DNA of 64,000 bases, from NCBI GenBank assembly GCA_012295275.1, contig CM022671.1, positions 15,488,956-15,552,955 of the forward strand, in the 5' to 3' direction. A program made the position numbers and the translations under genes. The notes under the pieces are model-generated. The model searched no databases, was not told the origin of the DNA, and saw nothing but the letters and a program-made list of their open reading frames with translations. Positions 37,414 to 50,235 of the stretch are shown here, piece by piece (position 1 is the stretch's first letter; each line of letters opens with the position of its first letter). Origin of the DNA: Chrysomallon squamiferum. Lineage: Eukaryota > Mollusca > Gastropoda > Neomphalida > Peltospiridae.

Positions 37414-38649
37414 CAAAGGTGGTATTTGAGCTGATGATTTCATTTTAATCATTTATACATGATATACATTCTGAAAGGTAAACGAAATGACACATACAGA
37501 TCTATGTATAAATTTCTAAATAACTTTCTTTGAATTTTACTTAAAAAGCATTAAGAACTTCTGTTCCAAGCCTTTATAAGATGACAGATTATAATTTTGT
37601 GATTAGAACACTTACTTGTTAATAAAGTTGTCTGTTGGAATATAAAAAAGTATCTTGCTGCTACTTGTCAGTTCAGTGGATGGAATGGCAACAGAAAGTT
37701 TTATCTTCGTTATCACTGGCCACAGAGTAGGGGAGACAACTGCCTTTTCTAAATATCGAGAAAAACCAGAAAGAAACAATATTTCTTTTCATGTTTCAGT
37801 TTTGTATTGTCAAACAAAGCTTCTTTTTTTTATTATTAGAAATTATTATTTGTATTTTATATCTCTGTAAAATTTTATGCAAATCCCTCCTTAACCAAAG
37901 TGTCCTAATATGCCTACATTCATTTTACTTTTAACAGGTCTGATATGAAGAGAACAATTACTAATATCATTGACATGGTTCCATTTGCACTGACTAATCC
38001 TGATGATAAGAAACATGTAGTTCATGTCACAGAAGGTTTACATGCTGACTCCATTCAGGATGAGCTCACTGTAACCTTTGACCAGTTTAATCCAGAACAG
38101 TCAAGTCTGCTACAAGCTGGCATAAATCGTGTCTTTGGTGAGGTCACTAAAGGATATCAGGAGACAGAAGAAATGCTTTTGGTGGGTACCAACCTTATTG
38201 GAATTGGGGAAGTTCGTCTTGAGAATAATCTTATCAAACTGGTTCCACCTGCCAGTGGCAGCTATATTTTGTCTAAGTTAAGCAGAAATGAAATAGTAAG
38301 AAGTTTTGAATCTCGGTCATTTACATTCAAGATTTTTGCAGTTATTTTTGGTACCATTAGTGCTGGTTTGACAGTTTATATCGTTATGAGATTTGTCAGG
38401 AAATACTTGGAATACAAAAAAAACAGACAAATACTTGAGGAACTTCGAGCATCTTCTCAATTGGCAGGTTCTGATAATGGTGAACAGGGGAATGTGTGTT
38501 TAATTTGTCTGAGCAATCCAAGAAACATTGCTTTAATGGACTGTGGTCACATCTGCATCTGCTCACACTGTGTAGAATGTCTTCCAGAAATGATTTGTCC
38601 TATCTGCAGATCTCCCATTGTCAGACATGTTCCTCTCTATGTATCGTAG
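35994..38649 (+). CDS. MUL1: Mitochondrial E3 ubiquitin/SUMO ligase 1 (MUL1/MAPL), complete, 3 exons
   Basis: MUL1 is an outer mitochondrial membrane RING E3 that acts on mitochondrial fission/fusion proteins and signalling. Exons 35994-36104, 37004-37203 and 37938-38649 give 340 residues against 352 in human. Residues ~7-27 form the first membrane segment. The intermembrane-space (BAM/GIDE) region includes IPYAVVEGLVSPI, VPFALTNP, KGYQETEEMLLVG and IGIGEVRLENN. A second membrane helix (about 234-256, IFAVIFGTISAGLTVYIV) precedes the C3HC4 RING (291-328), which has CLIC, DCGHICICSHC and CPIC, and the tail ends VPLYVS. Intron 1 has a GC donor (AAG/GCAAGT): the exon 2 phase fits this site and not the nearby GT. 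Intron 2 is GT-AG. An acceptor-like TTTTATAG just before the ATG suggests a 5' UTR intron. Confidence 0.95.
36538..36576. repeat. (TA)n in MUL1 intron 1
   Basis: Short TA tract. Intron 1 also holds TATC/CATA runs (about 36860-36965) and an ATT run (36966-36995) lying directly before the exon 2 acceptor. Confidence 0.85.
37374..37410. repeat. Poly(T) tract in MUL1 intron 2
   Basis: About 37 consecutive T residues. It could be the antisense poly(A) of a retroposed element, but no flanking element is recognisable. Confidence 0.9.
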
Positions 38650-39545
38650 TTCATAAATGAAGTTTGCTTCTGTGTCAGTTAGGTTTGTGTGACAAAACAA
38701 GATAAATAATATTTTGTTTGAGTATTTTTAGAAAAATAATAATTAAAAAAAATAGAGGTTTCATACAAGTATATTAAATTCAGAGGATTTCATGACAGTT
38801 CATTAAAGTAACAGATAACATGAAACCTAAAACTACATGTATTTCTGTTTATGATAATATATAAAATTAATTTAATATATATATATATGTATATATATTT
38901 CTCCATGAAACTATTTCATATAATTATTTTATTAGTGTTAAAAATTTGAAATAGTCTCAAGGGTTGTTCTGTCAAATCTGTGTGTGTTGATCTGTGTGTG
39001 TAGTATTAATACATATCTGGAGTGGTGTCGCTGGCTTCATTCATATGTAGTGTGTAATTCCAGTTAGAATATGTACAAATACTAGTGAAGCAGGAAACTT
39101 TTATGAGTGATACAAATGTATGAATGTATCAAATCCACAAAACCTACTTTGCCAAGAGTGAAATTGATAAAACTGCATAACATAGAACTGCTACTAATGC
39201 TAAATATAGAATTGCTACAGGAAGGATGCATACAAAAAGCATACGAGCTAACTAATACTGAAAGATATTAATATTAATGATTAACTTTTGTATAAAAATT
39301 ATTATTTTTTAAAGACTTGTAATATTTAATTAAGATAATAAACCAAAATAATAAACAGAAATATAGTTTTGTTTTTATATATAATCCTTCTTTTTTCATC
39401 TTTTTTTAATTTTGTAATATTTATTTTCAAATAGTAGTTTTGGCTTTCAAAAATTTATTTTTGTTTATGTATAACAGCTTTTACTTTGTTTCCTTTTTAA
39501 TTTGTGATATCATTTCCAGACAATAAAGTTTAATTTTTCAGAAAT
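38650..39545 (+). other. Presumed MUL1 3' UTR
   Basis: AT-rich sequence after the stop. An AATAAA at 39524-39529 in the context CAATAAAG is a good candidate terminal signal; earlier AATAAA copies at about 39336-39352 may also be used. Confidence 0.5.
39524..39529 (+). terminator. Candidate MUL1 poly(A) signal
   Basis: AATAAA about 875 bases past the stop, followed by T-rich sequence. Confidence 0.45.
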
Positions 39546-41558
39546 ACTGGTATTTTCTTTAATGTTTATTCACAGGTTCCAGCCAGCAATTTAATATTCA
39601 GTGTTAATTAAAATGACATTGATCAGGATAAAAACTGATCTACCTTACATATTACTTTGAGACATTCCTAGCCGAGTGTCATATCTTTACTACTTTTAAA
39701 TCATTTTCAATCTGATTATCCACTCACAAACATAAACATGTCTTCATTTCTTAATTATTTATTTCAATTGATTTTCATGTAATGATGCATGATATAAAAA
39801 GTTATTTGCTATATTGAACTGAAAGAAATTTTAAATCAGTTGCTCTGTAATAAGAAATTAATCTGCCCAGTGTTTGTGTAATGCTCTGATTTCAGAGCTG
39901 TGCTTGTGTAGTATCACAGTATTGGAATCAGTGTCTGAAGGACAGTTTTATAGTTTTTCTTTGATTTCATAGTTAAACCCTACCTTTTTATTATCTCCAT
40001 TTTCACTCTATAGTCCATTAAGGTAACATCTTTTAAAAGTTATTCTGAATAAACAAGTGACAACACATAAATAGGCTTAAATGTTTATTAGTAATAAAAA
40101 CTACACCTTAAAAATTAAAATAAAAATAAAAATGTGTAATAGAAAATTATCTTGATTTGTATTTAACACTTTTTTTGTATGTTGATAATGAAACCCTGGA
40201 ATTTATATTAAGGTAGAAAATGAAACTATTTTTATGTACATGTATATTCAAAATGGCAAAATTACATGCAAAATAACAAGACTGTTGGCAATTTAAAAAA
40301 TAATAATAATTTACAAGGTTTCTCATTCTTTATACAAACATACAGAGAGATTTTTTTCTTTACACTGTTAAAGATCTGTAATGAATAATAAAAACACGGG
40401 TGGGATAAATGGTAATATTTACTTTATTTTGATTTAGATAAACATACATTTTAAAACAAATACAACGAAAAAAAAAAATATTCCAGAAATGTGCTGACTC
40501 ACCCTGTATGTGTAGAATTTAATTCATTTTGGGGAATTCTTTACATCGAAATAAATGCCTTCCCTTTGTCACTCTTCTCATTTCTGAACATGAAGAATTT
40601 CTATTTTATATTTCACTCAAGTATTTAATGACAATTTTATATACTGGGTATAACTTTAAATTTGTTAAATGATCTAATTAAGATTACAAACAAAACATTA
40701 TTTTAAAATGTTAAAAATTACAAAACCGGAATGTGCTGAGAAGGTGGTACATTAAAAAAAAAAAAAAAAAATATATATATAAAAAATAAAAATCAATCTA
40801 TAGTGTAAGTAGAAGTACATACTTAATAAGTATGGAAAGCATTTATAAATATATATATACTATTAAAAGCTCAAACATTGTAAATATAACTTTGAGAACA
40901 ATGGAATGTATTAAAAACAAAATTTACTATGCAAACAAAGTATATTAATTTATCTTTTTATGTTAACATTTGTAAAACTACTTGATAAAAGGAATACTCG
41001 GGCCAAACCGAAAATTTCTCTAACATATTTCAGTAACATTAAATGCAATATTGCTTATATTGCTAAGTTTTTATATGTGTTTATGAATACTGCATTTGTC
41101 CTATGCTAAAATTAGCTATAAGGTCAAACCTGCAAAAGTGAATGTCATATTCTTATTTGTAATAATATTGTTTGTATGCCTATTAAACTTACTTTAACTA
41201 ACACTGTTCTTTTATGACACTGCTCAGTTATAATTCTTGATGCATCTTTTAAATTATTATATTACTTTATGAGTATATTATGGTAAACAGACAATATTCA
41301 AGATACTATAATGTCTGCAGGATGAAATTAAACTACTGCAATTTTATTTCTGAAATTGTTTGTATCAGATCTGCACCTAACAGAAATAGTTCAAGTTTGA
41401 CCCAAGTATATACCTTTAATCTGATACACTACATACATGTGTGATCTGTTGCAAGGTAACCTCTCAAGTCAAGCCTACTGATAATAATTGTTAGTTCAGA
41501 CATTTATAAAAGTAAATCTATACAATTTCATTTTAATTGAACTATTATGTATGTTAAA

Positions 41559-41601
<43 letters not shown>

Positions 41602-42578
41602 GGAGACTGTAGAAGATCTTATTCTCAAGCTATCTGCATATATTTTAAAGATTTAAATATTTAAAAATCTGAAACACTTCTATTCACAAGCATTTCTGAT
41701 AAAGAATTTTCAACCTGCATCAGTGCCAAAATGCAACTATGACATAAAAGGAATTTCAATAAGACCAAAAATATTTTGCATTGTTATTATTATTATTATT
41801 TTTTTAAATAAAAAAACTAAAATATAAAATTAAAATAAACAAGCCTTACAAGGCATTCCAATTAAACAACAGATTTTGACTACACTATAATAAAACACTA
41901 TTAATGCCAGGGACTACCTACAAAATACATATTCACTTTTCTAAATGCAGACATTGGTAAAAATGAGCACTAATATTTACAGCACAATTTTTGGAGTTCA
42001 GTATAAAATTAAATTACAATTTTCTTAGATTAAAATGTAATAAAATATGCAGTTTGTTTGCTACAGCCAATTTTTTAAACATGCGCCCTATCAGTCTTCA
42101 CCTATTATGTATATTACAAACTGAGTAAATAAAAATAATATGATTATTATCATCACTGTTTTGAAATAATTAAAAAATATAAAAAAATGTTACTCAGTTT
42201 TACATTCAGTGCTTTTCAAAGAAGATTAATTTACTAAAGTATTCTTTCTGACAGCTAATTTAAAATAAACTGATTTTTTACAGATAATTACTAAATACGG
42301 GATATGGCAAGTTATTTCTCTGAAATATTAACATTATTTGGAACTGAAGGACAAACAGTTGTATCAAAAACATCAGAATGCAAGCTTTTGAAAAAAACAA
42401 AATAACTGAATCATAAACATAAAAGAAATTTAAAGAAAGTGAATAGAAATGTATAAAATTTTGGGCTAAAATTCAACGATTATTTTTAACCAGAACTTTG
42501 TATGCATAGTATGTTGTTGTCTCACCAGTAATGTCTTTTGTTTTAGCAGGACCAGTATATAAAAAAAATATATGTATG
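39546..42578. other. Convergent intergenic region / 3' UTR of the CUB-like gene
   Basis: There are no coding exons. The region probably includes a long 3' UTR of the minus-strand CUB-like gene. A minus-strand AATAAA lies at about 40083-40088, placing the two convergent 3' ends within about 0.6 kb of each other. A (TG)n tract sits at 41561-41600. Confidence 0.4.
41561..41600. repeat. (TG)n microsatellite
   Basis: About 20 TG units. Confidence 0.95.
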
Positions 42579-45500
42579 TTACACATTACTCTCTGAGTGT
42601 TCATAGTTACTGCCGTAAGTCAATGTGTACTGTTTGTCTGTCAGCTCCTTCAGAGCCTCCCAGGACGACTTGCGAGGATTCATGCTGCTGGAAGGAGGTG
42701 GAGCTATGCTTGAAGATGATGACCCTTCTCTTTCAGAGGAATGTTGTGATGGATGGTTTGATGAATGACTCTGAGGCACAACATCTGATGCTGGATAGGC
42801 ACTACCAAGTCCAGGCACAATGCTGGAAGGCACATACTGTGTTGGAAGTGGCTGGCCCGAGGCACTGGTACTGGCTGGGTAATGTGCACTGCTAAACACT
42901 GAGCCTGTTACAGATTCAGTCTCTTGCATCTGCTGAGGATGCTCAGCTGAATCAGTAAGGGAACATAACATTTCCCATTTGGACTTGGAAGGTTGAGAAG
43001 CAGGTGGTACTTTGGAAGTGTTATCCGGCAGACCTGTACTTGCTGGATTTACAGAAGGTTGCCCTGCTGCTGGTTGAGGTCCTGCCAGTGACATAGGCTG
43101 CACTGGAACCTGATAGTTAGGAAATCCTGCAGGATACTGAGCAATCACTGGGACTCCTCCTGGCCCACTGTACTGAGGAACATACATGGGCTGACCCATA
43201 TACTGTGGGTTCATTACAGGAACTGTCATGGGCATGTTTTGACCAACATATGATCCAGGTTGTGAAAAAGCAACGTTTTCATAAGCATTTGGCTTTTCAA
43301 CTTCATCAACTGCTGCTTTAGAATTAGCTTCATTCAATTCATCAGCAGAACTTCCCACAGTGGCAGTTTTTCTTGGCTTTGGTTTAGGTTTATCGCCAAC
43401 TTCAGAATTGCTATCCACCGTAGGTTTTCTTTTGGGCTTGTCAGATTTCTTTTTAGTCTTTCTTGGCTTTGATGGTTCACTCTCGTTTTTCAGTTCTGTA
43501 TCCAAATCAACTGATTTGGATTTTAGTTTTGGTGTCCTTGGTCTCGATTCAGTTTCAGAATTTCTCCTGTTGGCAGTTTTCTTAACAGTCTGAGTAGAAG
43601 AAGAGCTCATGTGCTCATGCTTGGGCTTTTTGTCAACAACTCGTTTGGGATTCATCACAACAGCATGGCCTCTGCCTGTCTGCGTTGCTGTCTCCCTAAG
43701 TGTTTGAGTTGACTGTTCCCTCATTTCATATTCAAGATCACCTAGTGATTTGTATCCTCTGTCAAACTTGTCCCTTCTTGATATAGGTCTGCTGTGTATA
43801 ACAGAATCATCGTAGGCATCAATGTCATCTCTGGTATATGTTGAGACTGATTCACCAAATGAGTTTCTTCTCTCCCTTCTTCTGCGTCGACCATACAAAG
43901 ATGATCTTGAAGAATAAAGTGACTGTCTGGATTGGGACCTCTCTAAGGCTAAACAAGATAAAAAAAATCACAAAAATCACACTCAAATCTGATAAAGAAA
44001 AGAAATGCACTTTAATCTCAAAAACATAAAAGAATATTTAGTCATAATTAAAAATCTTAAAACCAATAACGAATAATTTAAAAGCAATGTTTAATTAGTG
44101 GTAATTAACAATTAGGGATCGTTTATAAATATTCTCCTATTTATAAAACACATTTCTGATAGAAAAGGCATTTCTTAAATCAGCTTAATACTCTTTCTTT
44201 GTCCAGGATATATTTTAAAAAAAATGGCTACAAGTGACCATTCTGGGAAAAATATTGATAATTTTAGTTCTACTTATTGAAAATAAATTCTGGAAATAGA
44301 TTTAAGAATGGAAATCTAAATGAAGATTATCTCCTCAAAGCAACTTAAAAAATAGAATAGTTACGATTTGGAATGATAAAGAAGAAAAAACAAGGTAATT
44401 ATTACTTACGTGCAAAATTATCTAGATCATCATCATCATATTGATTTCTGGATGCCATGCTGTTGGGTGTTCCAGGTCTGTCATCATCAATAATTGATCC
44501 AGTACTTGGGCGAGATGCCAGTCGGCCAATTCGAGGTGACTTGTGAGATTTCTTTCTCTGACTGCTGTTTTTCTGGAACCCTCCAGCTGGTCGAGTTCCA
44601 GCTCTTTCTGGGTCTGCAGCCCTCTGTCTTGGTTGTTCTTTTTCCACGACAGACTGAGAATCTTTTTGTTTGTTTTGCTGGCTTTTGCCTCGGTTCGGCC
44701 TCAAAGTATGACTGGATGGTTTGTTGTTTGCTGCTGATTGAGGATCATACACTCTAATTGGCACCACTTCACTTGGAGATGGTGGATCATCACTGTCATG
44801 TATTACTTTTATGCCATTATCATCCTCCTCTGAATCGTACGGATGCTGCAGATGATCAAGCTCACTTCCAGAGGAAGATGGACGAGGAGCTCTTTTAATA
44901 CTTGCAAAAGCCGACCTTGAAACACGAGGAGATTTGGGAACAATTGGAAGAGGGGGTGCTTCAGGAATCTTGTTCTCCTGGTAATTCCTGTTGCCCTGAG
45001 CCTGAGAGTGAGAAGTCTTTTTAACAGGAGAGGCTCCCGTTTCTGAATCATGATCATCTGAAGTGTATGATGAAATTCGCTTACGTCTTTCCTCTGCTTC
45101 AGCTTCTGTGGCAGCAAAAGAAGCTCTGAATTTAGGATTGCTATGAAGATCAGCAAGAATTGGAGATTTCGGTTCTTCCAATTCAACTGATTCATTATCC
45201 ACGGCAGGTAGCTTAATCTTCTTTTCATTAATAGCATTGTCTCTGCGAGCACCTCCACTCTGTCTCAGTGGCTGGTTGTATTTAAAAGGATCAGATTTTG
45301 TCGGACTAGCTGCATACGAACCAATAAGTGGAGAAGTCTTTTCAGCCATCTGATTCTCATGGCTATTCATCAGCAACTTTTTATCAGACCGTGGTGTATC
45401 ATCACCATCATAACGGCCATTAGCGGTTACTTCATTTGCATAACCATAACTGGTAGTCGACATTTCTGGTTCATCGAGTCTCATTTTGTACTCCTGCTCT

Positions 45501-48298
45501 GCCATTTGTCTGTCGTGCTCTTTCTTCTTCTTGTAGCAACATACCCCGATGATTGCCAACATGACAAGAAAAAATATTATGCCACCGGTTATTCCCACCA
45601 CGAGTCCCACTGCTATAGGATTTGCATCAGTTAGCTGAGGATCCTGTCCAGCTGAAATGGCAATCAGTTAAAAATCATTGTTAAATTTTATCCTTATAAA
45701 TATTTCCTAGATGCAGCCTTCTCAAGGTTTATAAAACAAAATACTGTTTTCTGTTTTGAGAAATAATCCAAGCATATCCTAGAAAAAAATTAATAAATTT
45801 ATTTCTGAAATAAATAAACAGAGCAGTTAAAGTTTTGAATTATATATATATATACATATATATATAGTTTGCATTTTAAATGTAAATCAAAATTAATTTG
45901 TTTGAAAAATGCAAGATTATGTAAATCTAAATATATAAATATATACTTACGAATATAAGCTGTCATGACCATTTGAAAATTATATCCTTTGGCATCCAGA
46001 TAATCTCTTGTCATTTCAATGGAAACCTTTCCTGAAGGTGACAACAGGGCTCCTGGTATTGCTGACTTGCATGTTAATATTTTAATCTGAATAAAACAAA
46101 TTATTACTTATACATATTTTTTGATGGTTTCAGCTTCCTACTGCAGTTAGATTTTAATTTTTGATAATCAGAACATCTATTTAATGTATCATTCATAGTA
46201 AGTTTCCCAGTAATTTTATCAACATTTGTCTTTTACAGTACTGTATAATAAATATGTATTCACTGGAGTTCAGATTTCTGTTACACAAGTGGTTTTTTAC
46301 ATAAAAATAAGATCTCACTGGATTCAGTTTGCCTTATATTAGCTAGTTATTTATGAAATAAGTATGCACTGGATTTAAGTTGACTGTAATAGTCAGATAT
46401 ATAACATGTACAAACACTCAATTGATTTAAGCTGATCAGTTTATAATAATAAGCACTAAATGGTTCAGTTACCAGTAACAGTGATTTAAGAAAGAAAACT
46501 CACTGGATTTGAGTTACCTAAAATAGTGATTTATGGAAGAAAACTCACTGGATTTGAGTTACCAAATACAGTGATTTATGAAAGACAACTCATTAGATTT
46601 GAGTTACCAGTAACAGTGCTTTATGAAAGAAAACTCATTGGATTTGAGTTACCAGTAACAGTGACTTATGAAAGAAAACTCACTGGGTTTGAGTTGCCTG
46701 TAACAGTGATTCATGAAAGAAAACTCACTGGATTTGAGTTACCAGTAACAGTGATTTATGAAAGAAAATGCATTGGATTTGAGTTACCAGTAACAGTGAT
46801 TTATGAAAGAAAATGCATTGGATTTGAGTTACCTAAATAGTGATTTATGAAAGACAACTCATTAGATTTGAGTTACCAGTAACAGTGCTTTATGAAAGAA
46901 AATGCATTGGATTTGAGTTACCTAAATAGTGATTTATGAAAGAAAACTCATTAGATTTGAGTTACCAGTAACAGTGCTTTATGAAAGAAAATGCATTGGA
47001 TTTGAGTTACCAGTAACAGTGATTTATGAAAGAAAACTCACTGGATTTGAGTTACCAGTAACAGTAATTTATGAAAGATTATTGACTGGATTTGAGTTAC
47101 GTATAATAGTGATTTATGAAAGAAAACTCACTGGATTTGAGCTACCTAAATAGTGATTCATGAAAGAAAACTCACTGGATTTGAATTACCTAAATAGTGA
47201 ACATGAAAGACAATTCATTAGATTTGACTTACATGTAACAGTGCTTTATGAAAGAAAACTCACTGGATTTGAGTTGCCTTTAACAGTGATTCATGAAAGA
47301 AAACTTACTGGATTTGAGTTGCCTTTAACAGTGATTCATGAAAGAAAACTCACTGGATTTGAGTTGCCAGTAACAGTGACTTATGAAAGAAATCTCACTG
47401 GATTTGAGTTGCCAGTAACAGTGAACACTGGGTTTGAGTTGCCAGTAACAGTGAAAGAAAACTCACTGGATTTGAGTTAACAGTAACAGTGATTTATGAA
47501 AGAAAACTCACTGGGTTTGAGTTGCCAGTAACAGTGATTCATGAAAGAAAACTCACTGGGTTTGAGTTGACAGTAACAGTGATTTATGAAAGAAAACTCA
47601 CTGGATTTGAGTTACCAGTAACAGTGATTTATGAAAGAAAACTCACTGGGTTTGAGTTGCCAGTAACAGTGATTCATGAAAGAAAACTCACTGGATTTTG
47701 AGTTGCCAGTAAACAATGACTTATGAAAGAAAACTCACTGGATTTGAGTTGCCTGTCAGAGTAATGGTGAGCCGGACACTGCAGTCATCCATGATGAGAC
47801 GATTAAATGAGATCTGAATTTCAGCTCTGTCGTCTTCTGCAGAAAAACTCAACTTGCACCTCTGAGCATTAGCGGTAGTACCATCAGCAGACAGAGTCAC
47901 CTGCTGGCCTGTCTTCACTGTCATGTAGCCAGCAAAGTTACACCTGCCAGGAACATTCATGTCATCTGAAACACACACAGTTTGATTTTAACACACTAGT
48001 GTAAAGGTAACAATTATTTGTTTCATTTCAGTGTTTATTATCATCTGAAACGTTATGATACATATCTCATTTTAACACTAGCATAAAGTAAATAATTATT
48101 TGTTTCTTATTAATTAACTTTCATTTAATCTGACATGTATACATCTCATTTTAAGACTAGCATAAAACTGATAATGATATATTTCTAATTAACATTCATG
48201 GCATCTGAAATAATATGTATCTCATTTTAATATTAACAAACTGATAACGCAAACTAATAATTTATTTCTTATTAAATAATTTTCTTATCGTCTGACTC

Positions 48299-48345
<47 letters not shown>

Positions 48346-48727
48346 TATCATTTTAATATTAGCAAAATGTAGACAATCATGAAGATTAATCATTTATATT
48401 TTATTAACAACTTGCAAGACATACAAAAAACAAATAATAACATTAAAAAAAAATAAAATCAAATAATATTCCACAAAACTAAAATGAATTGCTTCCATAC
48501 ACATCTAGTTTTATGTTCAGCAAGTAAACTGTCTTTAAAAGAAATGCACTCTGTTTTCTGCATTACACATCTGCAACACAAATATAAATAAATAGGTTTA
48601 CCCTTGCGAAAAATTAAAAAAATAAAATTAAAAACTTACATGAACTTTCAGCATACTGAGCTTTTCCACATGAACACAGCAAAAAAAGAATAAAAACTGT
48701 AAGTGAATTTATGTAAATAATCTCCAT
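42579..48727 (-). CDS. Type I membrane protein: signal peptide, CUB-like domain, TM helix, long disordered cytoplasmic tail
   Basis: Exons on the minus strand: 48727-48640, 47965-47739, 46086-45951, 45651-44410 and 43948-42579, all GT-AG and phase-consistent, 1020 residues. Residues 1-23 form a signal peptide (MEIIYINSLTVFILFLLCSC). Residues ~38-150 hold four Cys and strands such as CKLSFSAEDD, ISFNRLIMDDC and YNFQMVMTAYI, matching a divergent CUB fold. The TM helix (about 164-187) is followed by CCYKKKK, a stop-transfer and palmitoylation-type site. The rest (about 830 residues) is low-complexity: acidic and Ser/Arg-rich parts, Pro-rich APPLPIVPKSPRV, then a Pro/Gln/Tyr-rich part. The end ESNV fits a class I PDZ ligand (S-x-V). 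The role is unknown: receptor or membrane scaffold is an inference. A non-coding first exon is likely (acceptor at 48775, possible donor at 50181). Confidence 0.85.
46258..47760 (-). repeat. 45-bp minisatellite derived from an exon/intron junction
   Basis: About 28 clear 45-bp units (roughly 46490-47760) plus older, decayed units back to about 46258. On the minus strand each unit reads GGCAACTCAAATCCA/GTGAG, then TTTTCTTTCATAAATCACTG, then TTACT. The first unit spans the 3' end of the second coding exon of the CUB-like gene and its donor at 47738, so each intact unit carries a decoy copy of that exon end and 5' splice site. Some units have lost the GT (ATTGGATTT or ATTAGATTT on the plus strand). 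The 15-residue repeat peptides readable on the plus strand are artefacts of the 45-base period. Confidence 0.93.
48302..48343. repeat. (TA)n microsatellite
   Basis: About 21 TA units in the first coding intron of the CUB-like gene. Confidence 0.95.
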
Positions 48728-48774
48728 CCTGAGATTCGTTCTCTTCAAACTTCAGTGACTACATGCTGGGATAT
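48728..48774 (-). other. 5' UTR part of the first coding exon, CUB-like gene
   Basis: A CTTTTCAG acceptor ends at 48775, giving 47 bases of untranslated leader before the ATG. A matching donor (CATTCAG/GTAAAC) ends a candidate non-coding exon at 50182. Confidence 0.45.
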
Positions 48775-48847
48775 CTGAAAAGTAAACATTCTCATGTTAT
48801 TAAATGCATCACTCATTTGGTATTCAAGTATGTGTATGTAGTATATA

Positions 48848-48849
<2 letters not shown>

Positions 48850-48879
<30 letters not shown>
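48850..48879. repeat. (TG)n microsatellite
   Basis: About 15 TG units just upstream of the first coding exon of the CUB-like gene. Confidence 0.9.
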
Positions 48880-48880
<1 letters not shown>

Positions 48881-50181
48881 GTGTCTGCATGTACATCTAT
48901 ATAAGAAAAAGGTCCTTAACATTATATGGGATGTTGCTTATTCATTCATAATCAAATACTTTCATATGTGTGTGACATTGCATATATTATTAAAAAATCA
49001 GTCTCTCAAGTCTCACATCAAAATGAAAGGCTGATTATTATTATTATTATTATTATTCATTAATACTTATTTCATGGAACTTCCAACATAATACTAAGCA
49101 TGACTTAAATAAAAAGATTAAAAAAGGAATAATATTTTTTTTATTGGTACTTAGAATCTAACAATGCTATGAAAATGCAAAAATAAATTTGAAAAGACTG
49201 AAATCTTAATTCAGTTTAGAATTAATAATTCTTAAATACATTCATGAACATTATATTTTATCTCAAATATATTTTGAAATATTGTCTAAGTTAACATTGT
49301 TTTGATAATAATTTCCAACAAACAAACTAAATTAGTCTTTTCTGTTTGAATTTTAACTTTAAAAATTCAAATTTGGACTGAACTGAGTGTTTTATTTGAT
49401 TTGCAATGTCTTTAAAAGATTAACGTTTCTGTTATAAAACGATCTCTTCTCACTGATAATTTGTTTGTTTGTTTGTTTGTTTGTTGTTGTTGTTGTTTTT
49501 CTTTTTTTCTTTCTAATATTTCAGCTTGACCCACCCTATTTCAGAAATTGTGGATCCTTCACGATAGGGTTAAATACCAGTTTAATGAGTTATAATCCTA
49601 CGACTGTTGAGTAACAATTTTGAAATAACTGCACGGATATACTTCCAACAGAATTGTTATTAAATTCAAATCTGATTTACAAGTGACACTTCACAACGTG
49701 TTAATACAACGTTCAAAGCAGGAAATGAAGGTCTTGGTGTAATAACAATATGATGAATATGTTAACAATGTGTATACAATTATCCCCCCACCCACAAAAT
49801 AATGGCTAATTATTATTATGAATTATCTGCCGACATAATCACACATTGTACTGAATTAACCAAATAATACTTAAACAATAAAGTGAGTGTGTGGAAAAAT
49901 ATAAAATTACATAAACATGACCTCAGGCATGATCGACAGAACTATTTAACTATTAGTATTAATACGGAGAATAAGAAATTAAGCCAGTGGCGTCTCGTTC
50001 TCTAGTTACTTATTTTTCAGTTTGTACAATAATGTCATTAGGACAGATCAGAATTTTAAACATTATTTTTAGATATCTGCACGTAGATAACAAACTGTTG
50101 TAAATCTTACCATGTAACTGTCTATGTTGTCGCTGGCCTACATTCATCTCTAACGCCATTTGCAATCTAAATTAGGTTTAC

Positions 50182-50235
50182 CTGAATGATGACAGCAGGC
50201 ACAGGTAACCGATAACACAGGTATTTCATCTGGAA
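50182..50235 (-). other. Candidate non-coding first exon, CUB-like gene
   Basis: GC-richer patch ending in CATTCAG/GTAAAC on the minus strand. Its 5' limit is unknown. It pairs in principle with the acceptor at 48775. Confidence 0.25.

Noticed and set aside
44494-45258. Open frames overlapping the CUB-like gene's tail exon
   Set aside because: Shadows of the long minus-strand coding exon 45651-44410 in other frames.
46526-47701. Plus-strand frames with a 15-residue repeat peptide (YERKLTGFELP type)
   Set aside because: The 45-base period of an intronic minisatellite keeps one frame open. There is no start context or splice support, and the gene here is on the other strand.
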